NCBI GenBank assembly: GCA_035519135.1
Contig: DATIWX010000052.1
Span: forward strand, 1-10,151
Reading direction: 5' to 3'
Length of the DNA stretch: 10,151 nt
Source of the DNA: VBDM01 sp035519135
Lineage (GTDB): Bacteria; Pseudomonadota; Gammaproteobacteria; Burkholderiales; SG8-39
Translations under genes and position numbers: made by a program
The notes under the pieces: generated by a model
The model's database searches: none
What the model saw: the letters and a program-made list of their open reading frames with translations, nothing else
What the model was told of the DNA's origin: nothing
In this document: one piece after another, positions 1 to 7,253 of the stretch
Position numbering within the stretch: position 1 is the stretch's first letter
Layout: the number at the start of each line of letters is the position of its first letter

Positions 1-978
<978 letters not shown>

Positions 979-1071
979 GTTTCTCTCCGATCGTTGGGTC
1001 GTGACTCTAGCTGCGGCTCGAATTCTGGGCCGTGCCGGGCGCTGTCATCCAATGAATAGTTTTGCTCACCG

Positions 1072-1090
1072 TGATCGAGAGAGACGATCA
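1072..1090. promoter_or_regulatory. Inverted repeat TGATCG-N7-CGATCA, LysR/OxyR-like candidate operator
   Basis: A perfect 6-base dyad with a 7-base AGAGAGA spacer lies about 95 bases upstream of the katG start. It contains ATC-N9-GAT, which fits the T-N11-A pattern of LysR-type regulators. Its outer ends (ATCG...CGAT over 15 bases, 1074-1088) resemble the OxyR half-site ATAG...CTAT at six of eight end positions. The second OxyR element expected 22 bases away is weak. KatG is a classic OxyR target, so the position is sensible, but binding is inferred. I saw no convincing katG -10 box. Confidence 0.35.
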
Positions 1091-1160
1091 TTGTCGCCTT
1101 CAGTGCTGGCGTGACAGCCCCAGAGTCATAGGAAACTACGCTCGAAGGCGAGTTGTGGTT

Positions 1161-1174
1161 TTGACCTGGATCAA
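1161..1174. promoter_or_regulatory. FNR/ANR-type palindrome TTGAC-CTGG-ATCAA
   Basis: This 14-base site matches the FNR/ANR/DNR consensus TTGAT-N4-ATCAA at nine of ten half-site positions. Its centre is about 64 bases upstream of the ruvB ATG and about 189 bases upstream of the katG ATG. A class II arrangement on the plus strand would place a transcription start near 1209, ahead of ruvB. No good -10 box is visible at the matching distance in either direction, so it could act on either gene or act as a repressor site. The motif is seen directly; the function is inferred. Confidence 0.45.
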
Positions 1175-1231
1175 CAGGCGAAGGGAGAGGCGGCGCTCGT
1201 GCACGCGCACCGCCGCAGGTAAGATAGCGGC

Positions 1232-2272
1232 ATGGCCATCGAAACCGACCGCCTCATCTCCGGCGCACCGGTCTCGCCGCAGGAGCAGGCCTTCGAGCGC
1301 TCGCTCCGGCCTCAGTCGCTCGCCGAGTACATCGGCCAGGAAAAGATCCGCGGGCAGCTGTCGATCTTCGTCGAGGCCGCGAGGCAGCGCAAGGAAGCGC
1401 TCGATCACGTGCTGCTGTTCGGCCCGCCGGGGCTGGGCAAGACCACGCTCGCGCACATCGTGGCGCGCGAGATGGGCGTGAACCTGCGCCAGACCTCGGG
1501 GCCGGTGCTCGAGCGTCCCGGCGACCTCGCCGCCATCCTTACCAACCTCGAGCCCAACGACGTGCTCTTCATCGACGAGATTCACCGGCTCTCGCCGGTG
1601 GTCGAGGAGATCCTCTACCCCGCGCTCGAGGACTACCAGATCGACATCATGATCGGCGAGGGGCCGGCGGCGCGCTCGGTGAAGCTCGACCTGCCGCCGT
1701 TCACACTGGTGGGAGCGACCACGCGCGCCGGCATGCTCACCAATCCGCTGCGCGACCGCTTCGGCATCGTCGCGCGGCTGGAGTTCTACACCGACGCCGA
1801 GCTGCAGAAGATCGTGTTCCGGTCCGCGGGGCTGCTCGAGGTCGAGGTCGCCCCCGAGGGCGCGCTCGAGATCGCGAGACGCTCGCGCGGAACGCCGCGC
1901 GTCGCCAACCGCCTGCTTCGCCGTGTGCGCGATTTCGCGCAGGTGAAGGCGCAGGGCTCGGTGACGCGGGAGGTGGCCGACGCGGCGCTGAGAATGCTCG
2001 ACGTCGACGTGCTGGGCCTGGACGTGATGGACAGGAAGCTGCTGCTCGCCGTGATCGAGAAATTCTCGGGAGGCCCGGTGGGACTGGAGAACCTCGCGCA
2101 CGCGATCGGCGAGGAAGCCGAAACGATCGAGGACGTGCTGGAGCCCTATCTGATCCAGCAGGGCTACCTGCAGCGCACACCGCGCGGCCGCGTCGCGACG
2201 GTGTCCGCCTACCGGCACCTCGGGCTCTCGGCTCCGAAGCCGTCCGATTCCGGGGCGCTGTTCGGTCAATGA
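1232..2272 (+). CDS. ruvB: Holliday junction branch-migration ATPase RuvB
   Basis: Hexameric AAA+ motor that pumps DNA through the RuvA-bound Holliday junction during recombinational repair. At 346 residues it is full length for the family. Visible elements are Walker A GPPGLGKT (64-71), Walker B LFIDEIH with Asp115 and Glu116, sensor 1 GATTR (161-165), arginine finger Arg174 in NPLRDRFG, the sensor 2 region RGTPRVANR (219-227), and the C-terminal winged-helix domain ending with RTPRGRVAT (315-323). The ATG at 1232 gives the usual ETDRLI N terminus; the ribosome site is weak (AGGT about 11 bases upstream). The stop overlaps the ybgC start as ATGA, implying translational coupling. ruvA and ruvC are not upstream as they are in Pseudomonas; katG lies there instead, so they must be elsewhere. 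Confidence 0.98.
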   Translation: MAIETDRLISGAPVSPQEQAFERSLRPQSLAEYIGQEKIRGQLSIFVEAARQRKEALDHVLLFGPPGLGKTTLAHIVAREMGVNLRQTSGPVLERPGDLAAILTNLEPNDVLFIDEIHRLSPVVEEILYPALEDYQIDIMIGEGPAARSVKLDLPPFTLVGATTRAGMLTNPLRDRFGIVARLEFYTDAELQKIVFRSAGLLEVEVAPEGALEIARRSRGTPRVANRLLRRVRDFAQVKAQGSVTREVADAALRMLDVDVLGLDVMDRKLLLAVIEKFSGGPVGLENLAHAIGEEAETIEDVLEPYLIQQGYLQRTPRGRVATVSAYRHLGLSAPKPSDSGALFGQ

Positions 2273-2691
2273 GCGCCCATACGGGCCTGGAACCCTTTTC
2301 CTGGCCGGTCCGCGTTTACTACCAGCACACCGACGCCGGCGGCATGGTGTTCCACGCCAACTATCTCTCGTTCATGGAATGCGCGCGCACCGAGCTGCTG
2401 CAGTCGCTCGGCTTCGATCTCGGGGAACTCGCGCGCCGCGATCATGTCCTGTTTGTGGTGCATTCGGCGCAAATCGCCTACCATAAGCCCGCGTTGCTGA
2501 ACGATGCGCTGACCGTCACCGCCAGGGTGAAGCACGTAGGACGGGCGCGGCTGGTGTTCGATCAGGCGGTGATGCGGGGGGAGGAAGAGCTGGCGAGCGC
2601 CGAGCTGAGCCTGGCGTGCGTCAGCGCGAAGAGCTACAGGCCGGTCGGGGTGCCTGAGGCGATTCGAAAAAAACTAGAGGGATTGCGATGA
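2269..2691 (+). CDS. ybgC: YbgC-family acyl-CoA thioesterase (Tol-Pal associated)
   Basis: Hotdog-fold thioesterase of 140 residues, the usual first gene of tol-pal clusters. Family members hydrolyse short or long acyl-CoA thioesters at the cytoplasmic face of the membrane. The active-site stretch YYQHTDAGGMVFHANYL shows catalytic Asp22 and the partner His29. The length fits the family (about 130-140). It starts with an ATGA overlap on ruvB and ends with an ATGA overlap on tolQ. Near its end two consecutive AAA lysine codons (134-135) form the heptamer A-AAA-AAA, whereas its other three lysines (73, 88, 121) use AAG. A -1 slip there would continue in the tolQ frame (see findings). Confidence 0.95.
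   Translation: MSAHTGLEPFSWPVRVYYQHTDAGGMVFHANYLSFMECARTELLQSLGFDLGELARRDHVLFVVHSAQIAYHKPALLNDALTVTARVKHVGRARLVFDQAVMRGEEELASAELSLACVSAKSYRPVGVPEAIRKKLEGLR
2667..2673 (+). other. Slippery heptamer A-AAA-AAA at the end of ybgC
   Basis: Seven adenines are phased so that the ybgC codons read A|AAA|AAA, the form that allows tandem -1 slippage of both tRNAs (compare A-AAA-AAG in E. coli dnaX). A GAGG lies seven bases upstream. After a -1 slip the next codons are ACT AGA GGG ATT GCG and then the tolQ ATG, with no stop, which would give a YbgC-TolQ fusion. The sequence and phase are directly seen; use of the slip is inference. Confidence 0.35.
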
Positions 2692-3404
2692 GCGGAACCC
2701 AGGATCTCTCCATCCTCGCGATGGTCGCGAACGCGAGCGTGGTCGTGCAGCTGGTGATGCTGCTGCTCGTGGTCGTCTCCTTCATGTCGTGGTACTTCAT
2801 CTTCCTCAAGGTGTTCACGATCAGCCGCGCCAAGAGCAAGACCGAGCACTTCGAACGCGACTTCTGGAGCGGCTCCGATCTTGCGGCGCTGTACCAGAGC
2901 GCGGTCAACCACCGCCACTCGACCGGAAGCCTGGAGCGCATCTTCGAGGCGGGGTTTCGCGAGTTCGCCAAGCTGAAGAGCCAGCGCGGCGCCTCCGACC
3001 CGAGCCTGATGGTCGATGGCGCCAGGCGGGCGATGCGCGCGACTTATCAGCGCGAGATGGACCGCCTGGAAGCCCACCTCGCCTTCCTCGCCTCGGTCGG
3101 CTCGGTGAGCCCCTACGTCGGGCTCCTCGGCACGGTGTGGGGCATCATGCACGCCTTCCGCGGCCTGTCGAACATGGCGCAGGCGACCCTCGCCGCGGTC
3201 GCCCCGGGGATCGCCGAGGCGCTGGTCGCCACGGCGATCGGCCTGTTCGCCGCGATACCGGCGGTGGTGGCCTACAACCGTTTCTCGCACGACGTCGACC
3301 GGCTGTCGGTGCGCTTCGAGAGCTTCATGGAGGAGTTCTCCAACATCCTCCAGCGGCAGGCGCAGGCGCGGCTCGCCGCTGCGCACGAGACGACCAAGGC
3401 CTAG
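2688..3404 (+). CDS. tolQ: Tol-Pal proton motor subunit TolQ
   Basis: Inner-membrane MotA/TolQ/ExbB family protein that, with TolR, forms the proton channel driving TolA. At 238 residues it is full length. There are three membrane segments: about 15-41 (very hydrophobic, with LVMLLLVVV), about 133-156 (SVSPYVGLLGTVWGIM) and about 167-197 (ALVATAIGLFAAIPAVVA). Between the first two is the large cytoplasmic loop. Conserved channel threonines are Thr149 and Thr182, equivalent to Thr145 and Thr178 of E. coli TolQ. The ATG is preceded by AGAGGGA with a five-base spacing and overlaps the ybgC stop as ATGA. tolR follows after five bases. Confidence 0.98.
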   Translation: MSGTQDLSILAMVANASVVVQLVMLLLVVVSFMSWYFIFLKVFTISRAKSKTEHFERDFWSGSDLAALYQSAVNHRHSTGSLERIFEAGFREFAKLKSQRGASDPSLMVDGARRAMRATYQREMDRLEAHLAFLASVGSVSPYVGLLGTVWGIMHAFRGLSNMAQATLAAVAPGIAEALVATAIGLFAAIPAVVAYNRFSHDVDRLSVRFESFMEEFSNILQRQAQARLAAAHETTKA

Positions 3405-3409
3405 AGCCG

Positions 3410-3820
3410 ATGCGCGCGCGCCGCCTCATGAACCAGATCAACATCGTCCCCTACGTGGACGTGATGCTGGTGCTGCTCGTCATCTTCATGGTGACCGCGC
3501 CGCTGGTGAATCCCGGCGTGATCGACCTGCCCAGCGTCGGAAAGTCCTCGCAGCCTCCGGCGGCGCCGCTCGAAGTGATCGTCCGGCGCGACCAGTCCCT
3601 CATGCTGCGCGAGCGCGACAAGGGTCGCGCCGACGAGCGCGCGGTCACGAACGCGCAGCTCGTCGCGGCGCTGCGCGAGCGGCAGAAGAAGACCCCCGAC
3701 CAGCCGGTGGTCATCTCCGCCGACAAAGACGTGCGCTACGAGGCGGTGCTGAAGGTGATGGACGAGCTGCAGCGCCAGAATATCCGGCGCGTCGGCCTGC
3801 TGGTGAAACCCGCGACATGA
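3410..3820 (+). CDS. tolR: Tol-Pal proton motor subunit TolR
   Basis: Single-pass inner-membrane ExbD/TolR family protein, 136 residues, partner of TolQ in proton conduction. The N-terminal membrane segment (about 12-34, NIVPYVDVMLVLLVIFMVTA) carries the essential aspartate, Asp17 (Asp23 in E. coli). The periplasmic domain follows, from about residue 40 to the end, and includes VVISADKDVRYEAVLKVMDEL (100-120, in the usual TolR/ExbD fold). I chose the ATG at 3410, five bases after the tolQ stop; a second ATG at 3428 would leave only a very short segment before the membrane helix and has no better ribosome site. The frame is open upstream into tolQ, but that part is a shadow of tolQ. The stop overlaps the tolA start as ATGA. 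Confidence 0.96.
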   Translation: MRARRLMNQINIVPYVDVMLVLLVIFMVTAPLVNPGVIDLPSVGKSSQPPAAPLEVIVRRDQSLMLRERDKGRADERAVTNAQLVAALRERQKKTPDQPVVISADKDVRYEAVLKVMDELQRQNIRRVGLLVKPAT

Positions 3821-4527
3821 GCTACGCGATTTCCGCCGACGATCCGAGCGGCGTGCTGCCCGCGGCGCTGTCGGCGCTGGTGCATCTCGTGCTCCTCGCG
3901 GTGCTCGTCTTCGGGCTGCATTGGCAGTCGAAGCATCCGGACGCGATCCAGGTGGAGCTGTGGAGCCAACTGCCCGAGGTCGAGCCGCCTTCCAGGGTCG
4001 AGCCCAAGCCCGAGCCGAAGGTGGAGCCCAAGCCCGAGGTCAAGCCTCCTCCCAAGGTCGAGCAGAAAGCCGCCAAGCCGGACATTGCCGTCGAGCGCGA
4101 AAAGAAGGCCCAGAAGAAGAAGGAGGAGCCGTCGCTCAAGTTCGATACCACCTCGCGCATCCGCGAGCAGCTGGCGCAGGAGCAGAAGGCGATACAGGCG
4201 CGCGAGCGCCAGGACGCCCTGAAGCAGTTCGTCCAGCCGGCCGCGGCGCCTTCGCCCGACGCCGGCTACGTCGACAAGATCCGCTCCAAGATCAAGAGCA
4301 ACGTGGTGCTGCCCTCCGACATCAGGGGAAACCCGGAAGCCATCTTCGACGTCATACAACTTCCCACAGGCGAGGTGTTTTCGGTGAAGCTCATCAAGTC
4401 GAGCGGCCACAAGCTCTACGACGAAGCGGTCGAGCGGGCGATCCTCAAGAGCTCGCCTCTTCCCAAGCCGGACCGGCCGGAGCAGTTCCAGCGCGAGCTG
4501 CAGCTCAAGTTCAAGCCTCAGGAGTAG
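3817..4527 (+). CDS. tolA: Cell-envelope spanning protein TolA (short form)
   Basis: Inner-membrane protein that reaches through the periplasm to TolB/Pal and uses TolQR energy for outer-membrane constriction. There is one membrane segment at about 15-34 (LPAALSALVHLVLLAVLVFG). A Pro/Glu/Lys-rich stretch (about 52-90) is followed by a charged helical region (91-140) and a TonB-type C-terminal domain from about 148 (YVDKIRSKIKSNVVLP, then SGHKLYDEAVERAI at 196-209). At 236 residues it is much shorter than E. coli TolA (421) or Pseudomonas TolA (about 350). The reduction is in the central linker. It starts in an ATGA overlap with tolR and ends two bases before tolB. AGGAG, the tolB ribosome site, lies within its last codons. 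Confidence 0.95.
   Translation: MSYAISADDPSGVLPAALSALVHLVLLAVLVFGLHWQSKHPDAIQVELWSQLPEVEPPSRVEPKPEPKVEPKPEVKPPPKVEQKAAKPDIAVEREKKAQKKKEEPSLKFDTTSRIREQLAQEQKAIQARERQDALKQFVQPAAAPSPDAGYVDKIRSKIKSNVVLPSDIRGNPEAIFDVIQLPTGEVFSVKLIKSSGHKLYDEAVERAILKSSPLPKPDRPEQFQRELQLKFKPQE
3997..4044 (+). repeat. Two tandem 24-base repeats coding VEPKPE(P/V)K in tolA
   Basis: Two adjacent 24-base units share GTSGAGCCCAAGCCCGAG and differ mainly near the end. They code for VEPKPEPK and VEPKPEVK in the extended linker of TolA. Such Pro-Lys repeats make a stiff periplasm-spanning rod, as in TonB, and can change copy number between strains. Confidence 0.7.
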
Positions 4528-4529
4528 GA

Positions 4530-5807
4530 ATGCGGAAGCTCGCCACGCTGCTTGCCACCCTGCTGCTGTTTGCGAATCCCGCCCGCGCCCAGCTGACGAT
4601 CGAGATCATCGGCGGCGGCGCCAACCAGATCCCGGTCGCCGTCCTCCCCTTCGTCGGCGAGAACGCCCTCCCACAGAGCATCACCGAGATCGTCGAGCAG
4701 GACCTGACGCGCAGCGGCCGCTTCCGCACGCTGTTCGTCGGCGGGGTGAGTCCCCTGCCCTCGGAGATCGCCCAGGTCAACTTCGCCGACTGGAAGAGCC
4801 GCCTCGCCGATGCCCTGGTGATCGGGCAGGCGCACCGTCTGCCGGACGGACGCTTCGAGGTGCGCTTCCGGCTCCTCGACGTGCAGAAGCAGGTGCAGAT
4901 CGGCGGAATTGCCTACACCCTCACCGCCGCGCAGCTGCGCCTCACCGCCCACAAGATCGCGGACTTCATCTACGAGAAGCTGACCGGCGAGCGCGGTGTT
5001 TTCAGCACGCGCATCGCCTACGTCGTGAAGCAGGGCGCGCGCTTCGAGCTGCGCGTCGCCGACGCCGACGGCCAGAACGCCCAGTCGATCCTGATATCCC
5101 AGGAGCCGATCATGTCGCCCGCCTGGTCGCCCGACGGGACGCGCATGGCCTACGTCTCGTTCCAGAACAAGAAACCGATCCTGTTCGTGCAGAATCTTTC
5201 GGCGAGCAAGCAGCCGGCGCCGGTGGCGAACTACCGCGGGTCGAACAGCGCGCCCGCCTGGTCGCCCGACGGGAAGACGCTCGCCGCGGTCCTGACTCGC
5301 GACGGCAACTCGCAGATCTACCTCATGAACGCGGACGGCGGCAATCTGCGCAGGCTCACCACATCCGGCGCCATCGATACGGAACCATTTTTCACTCCCG
5401 ACGGTCAATCGATCTACTTCACTTCGGACAGGGGCGGGAGCCCGCAGATCTACAGGATGGCGGCGAGCGGAGGCGAGCCGGCGCGAGTGACCTTCGACGG
5501 CGACTACAACGTGTCGCCGCGCGTCAGCCCGGACGGCAAGACCCTCGCCTACATTTCGCGGATCAGCGGGCGCTTCCAATTGATGGCCATGGATCTCGAG
5601 AGCCGGCAGGTCCAGGCCCTGACCGACGGGCAGCGCGACGAATCGCCCACCTTCGCCCCGAACGGCCGGATCATTCTCTACGCATCCGACATCGACAACC
5701 GCGGCGTGCTTGCCGCGGTGTCGAGCGACGGCCGCTTCAAGCAGCGGCTCGGAATCCAGGCGGCCGACATCCGCGAGCCGTCCTGGGGGCCCTTTATGGG
5801 CAACTAG
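4530..5807 (+). CDS. tolB: Periplasmic Tol-Pal protein TolB
   Basis: Periplasmic beta-propeller that binds Pal and TolA and helps recycle Pal at the division site. At 425 residues it is full length. A Sec signal peptide covers about 1-20 (LLFANPARA, cleavage before Gln21). The N-terminal alpha/beta domain (about 22-155) includes IPVAVLPF. The propeller follows with PD40-type repeats at about 196-210 (SPAWSPDGTRMAYVS), 241-255, 285-299, 329-343 and 372-386, closing with EPSWGP near the end. The start is the ATG at 4530, with AGGAG five bases upstream overlapping the tolA stop region. The frame is open far upstream into tolA, but only the 4530 start gives a signal peptide. Confidence 0.97.
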   Translation: MRKLATLLATLLLFANPARAQLTIEIIGGGANQIPVAVLPFVGENALPQSITEIVEQDLTRSGRFRTLFVGGVSPLPSEIAQVNFADWKSRLADALVIGQAHRLPDGRFEVRFRLLDVQKQVQIGGIAYTLTAAQLRLTAHKIADFIYEKLTGERGVFSTRIAYVVKQGARFELRVADADGQNAQSILISQEPIMSPAWSPDGTRMAYVSFQNKKPILFVQNLSASKQPAPVANYRGSNSAPAWSPDGKTLAAVLTRDGNSQIYLMNADGGNLRRLTTSGAIDTEPFFTPDGQSIYFTSDRGGSPQIYRMAASGGEPARVTFDGDYNVSPRVSPDGKTLAYISRISGRFQLMAMDLESRQVQALTDGQRDESPTFAPNGRIILYASDIDNRGVLAAVSSDGRFKQRLGIQAADIREPSWGPFMGN

Positions 5808-5910
5808 AGGTCGTGACAGAATGCACGCTGCAGCGAAACAAGGGGAGCAACAGGGGGACGAGTGGGGGATACAGTGACCCCATTCCTTAACCCGCACTAA
5901 GGAGCTTGTC
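5808..5910 (+). promoter_or_regulatory. tolB–pal spacer with palindrome, G-runs and hairpin
   Basis: This is the only sizeable gap in the tol-pal run. It contains a perfect 10-base palindrome CGCTGCAGCG (5826-5835) and three G-runs of four or five at 5842-5868. A small dyad TGGGG-N10-CCCCA sits at 5863-5882. The ribosome site TAAGGAG (5898-5904) lies six bases before the pal ATG. No T-run follows the hairpin, so it is not a classic terminator; it could adjust the amount of pal relative to tolB or protect the 5' end of a processed pal mRNA. I could not find a convincing -35/-10 pair. Confidence 0.4.
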
Positions 5911-6444
5911 ATGAAAAAAGCATTGTTTGCCGCCGTTGCACTGGCGCTGATCGCCGGCTGCGCCAGCACGCCCCCGGCGGAAACCGCGCCGTCCGCGTCC
6001 CCGGCCACTCCGGGCCAGACGCCCCCGGCGCCGCCCCCGGTCGGGGTGACGCCGCTTCCGCCCAGCGCGGTGCAGACCGACCCGCTGAAGGACCCGAACA
6101 GCGGTCTGGCCAAGCGCTCGGTCTTCTACGAGCTGGACAAGTACGACGTGCGGGACGAGTACCGGCCGCTGCTGCAGACGCACGGCAAGTATCTCGCCGA
6201 GCACCGCGGCGCCAAGATGCTCGTCCAGGGCAACTGCGACGAGCGCGGCAGCCGCGAATACAACATCGCCCTCGGGCAGCGGCGCGCCGAAGGCGTGAAG
6301 CGCATGCTGGTGCTGATGGGCGCGGCCGACTCCCAGATCGAGCCGGTGAGCCTGGGCGAGGAGAAGCCGCGCTGCAACGACCATGCCGAAGGATGCTGGT
6401 CGCAGAACCGCCGCAGCGACATGCTCTACGGCGGGGAATACTAG
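5911..6444 (+). CDS. pal: Peptidoglycan-associated lipoprotein Pal
   Basis: Outer-membrane lipoprotein that binds peptidoglycan and TolB/TolA, 177 residues. The lipoprotein signal has the lipobox LIAGC, with lipidated Cys17. A Pro/Ala/Thr-rich linker covers about 18-65. The OmpA-type domain runs from about 70 to the end: VFYELDKYDV at 71-80, GNCDERGSREYNIALGQRRA at 107-126 and QNRRSDMLY near the end. Asp110 and Arg125 match the diaminopimelate-binding pair of OmpA-like domains. Besides Cys17 there are Cys109, next to the binding aspartate, and Cys155 and Cys162 in CNDHAEGC. Better-known Pal proteins such as that of E. coli lack these. The ribosome site TAAGGAG is strong. cpoB follows eight bases after the stop. 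Confidence 0.97.
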   Translation: MKKALFAAVALALIAGCASTPPAETAPSASPATPGQTPPAPPPVGVTPLPPSAVQTDPLKDPNSGLAKRSVFYELDKYDVRDEYRPLLQTHGKYLAEHRGAKMLVQGNCDERGSREYNIALGQRRAEGVKRMLVLMGAADSQIEPVSLGEEKPRCNDHAEGCWSQNRRSDMLYGGEY

Positions 6445-6452
6445 GGTAGGCG

Positions 6453-7238
6453 ATGCGGCTGCGCCTCTCGTTTGCAGCCGTTGCAGTCTGGGCCGCGCTC
6501 CTCGCGGGCGCGGCCCACGCGGCGCTGTTCGACGACGACGAGGCGCGCAAGCAGATCATCCAGCTGCGCAACCAGGCCGAGGCCAGGCAAAAGGCGATCG
6601 ACGAGCGCCTGTCCGCGATCGATGCGAAGCTCGGCCAGATGGACTCGAGCGGACAGAACCGGGTAGTGGACCTGGCCCAGCTGATCGAATCGCTCAAGCA
6701 GGACGTGGCGAAGCTGCGCGGGCAGATCGAAGTGCTCGCGAACCAGACCGAGACGCTCGAGCGCCGGCAGAAGGACCTGTACGTCGATCTCGACAATCGC
6801 CTGCGCAGGATCGAGCAGTCGCAGACCCAGCTGCAGGACAAGCTGAGCCAGGGCGAGCGCAGCGCCGCCGCGGAAAAGCAGGCCTACGAAACCGCGCTCA
6901 ACCAGTTCAAGCTCGGCAACTACCAGCTCTCGATCACCAACTTCCAGAACTTCATGACGAATTTCTCGAGCAGCGAGCTGTTGCCCTCGGCGCAGTACTG
7001 GATCGGGAACGCCTACTACGCCATGCGCGACTACAAGTCGGCGATCGCGGCGCAGCAGAAAGTGGTGAGGCTGTGGCCCGAGAATTCCAAGTCGCCCGAC
7101 GCTCTGCTCAACATCGCGAGCTCGCAGGCCGAGCTCGGCCAGAGCAATGCGGCGCGCGAGACGCTGCGCACCCTCGTCAAGAAGTATCCCGCCAGCTCGG
7201 CTTCCGAGCAGGCCAAGCAGCGCCTGTCGCGAAAGTAG
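6453..7238 (+). CDS. cpoB: Cell division coordinator CpoB (YbgF)
   Basis: Periplasmic TPR protein that in E. coli binds TolA and PBP1B and couples peptidoglycan synthesis to outer-membrane constriction. The protein has 261 residues. A Sec signal peptide covers about 1-23 (LLAGAAHA, cleavage before Ala24). A long charged coiled-coil region spans roughly 30-135 and serves for trimerisation in the family. Three TPR-like units follow at about 139-175, 177-213 and 213-249, the second reading QYWIGNAYYAMRDYKSAIAA. It starts eight bases after pal; AGGGTAGG just before the ATG gives a usable ribosome site. Its place as last tol-pal gene matches the family. Confidence 0.95.
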   Translation: MRLRLSFAAVAVWAALLAGAAHAALFDDDEARKQIIQLRNQAEARQKAIDERLSAIDAKLGQMDSSGQNRVVDLAQLIESLKQDVAKLRGQIEVLANQTETLERRQKDLYVDLDNRLRRIEQSQTQLQDKLSQGERSAAAEKQAYETALNQFKLGNYQLSITNFQNFMTNFSSSELLPSAQYWIGNAYYAMRDYKSAIAAQQKVVRLWPENSKSPDALLNIASSQAELGQSNAARETLRTLVKKYPASSASEQAKQRLSRK

Positions 7239-7251
7239 GCGGGAAGCCGCC
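7238..7251 (+). other. Small hairpin GGCGG-GAAG-CCGCC between cpoB and transporter
   Basis: A perfect 5-base GC stem with a GAAG loop begins at the last base of the cpoB stop and ends two bases before the TTG start of the next gene. It includes the only ribosome-site-like sequence (GGGAAG, 7241-7246), so folding would hide it. No T-run follows. A role in lowering transporter translation relative to cpoB is inference. Confidence 0.35.
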
Positions 7252-7253
7252 GC

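Noticed and set aside
1136..2269. Long open frame antisense to ruvB (377 codons), and similar ones opposite tolB and opposite cpoB/transporter
   Set aside because: Shadow frames of GC-rich coding DNA; low-complexity Arg/Ala/Leu-rich products with no recognisable motif, while the sense strand has clear conserved proteins.
2789..3409. Extended start for TolR inside tolQ
   Set aside because: The extra residues are an off-frame reading of tolQ; the real TolR starts at 3410 just before its membrane helix.
3921..4529. Extended start for TolB inside tolA
   Set aside because: Off-frame reading of tolA; the 4530 ATG has a ribosome site and a signal peptide.
5842..5868. Possible G-quadruplex before pal
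   Set aside because: Only three G-runs of four or more are present; a standard quadruplex needs four.
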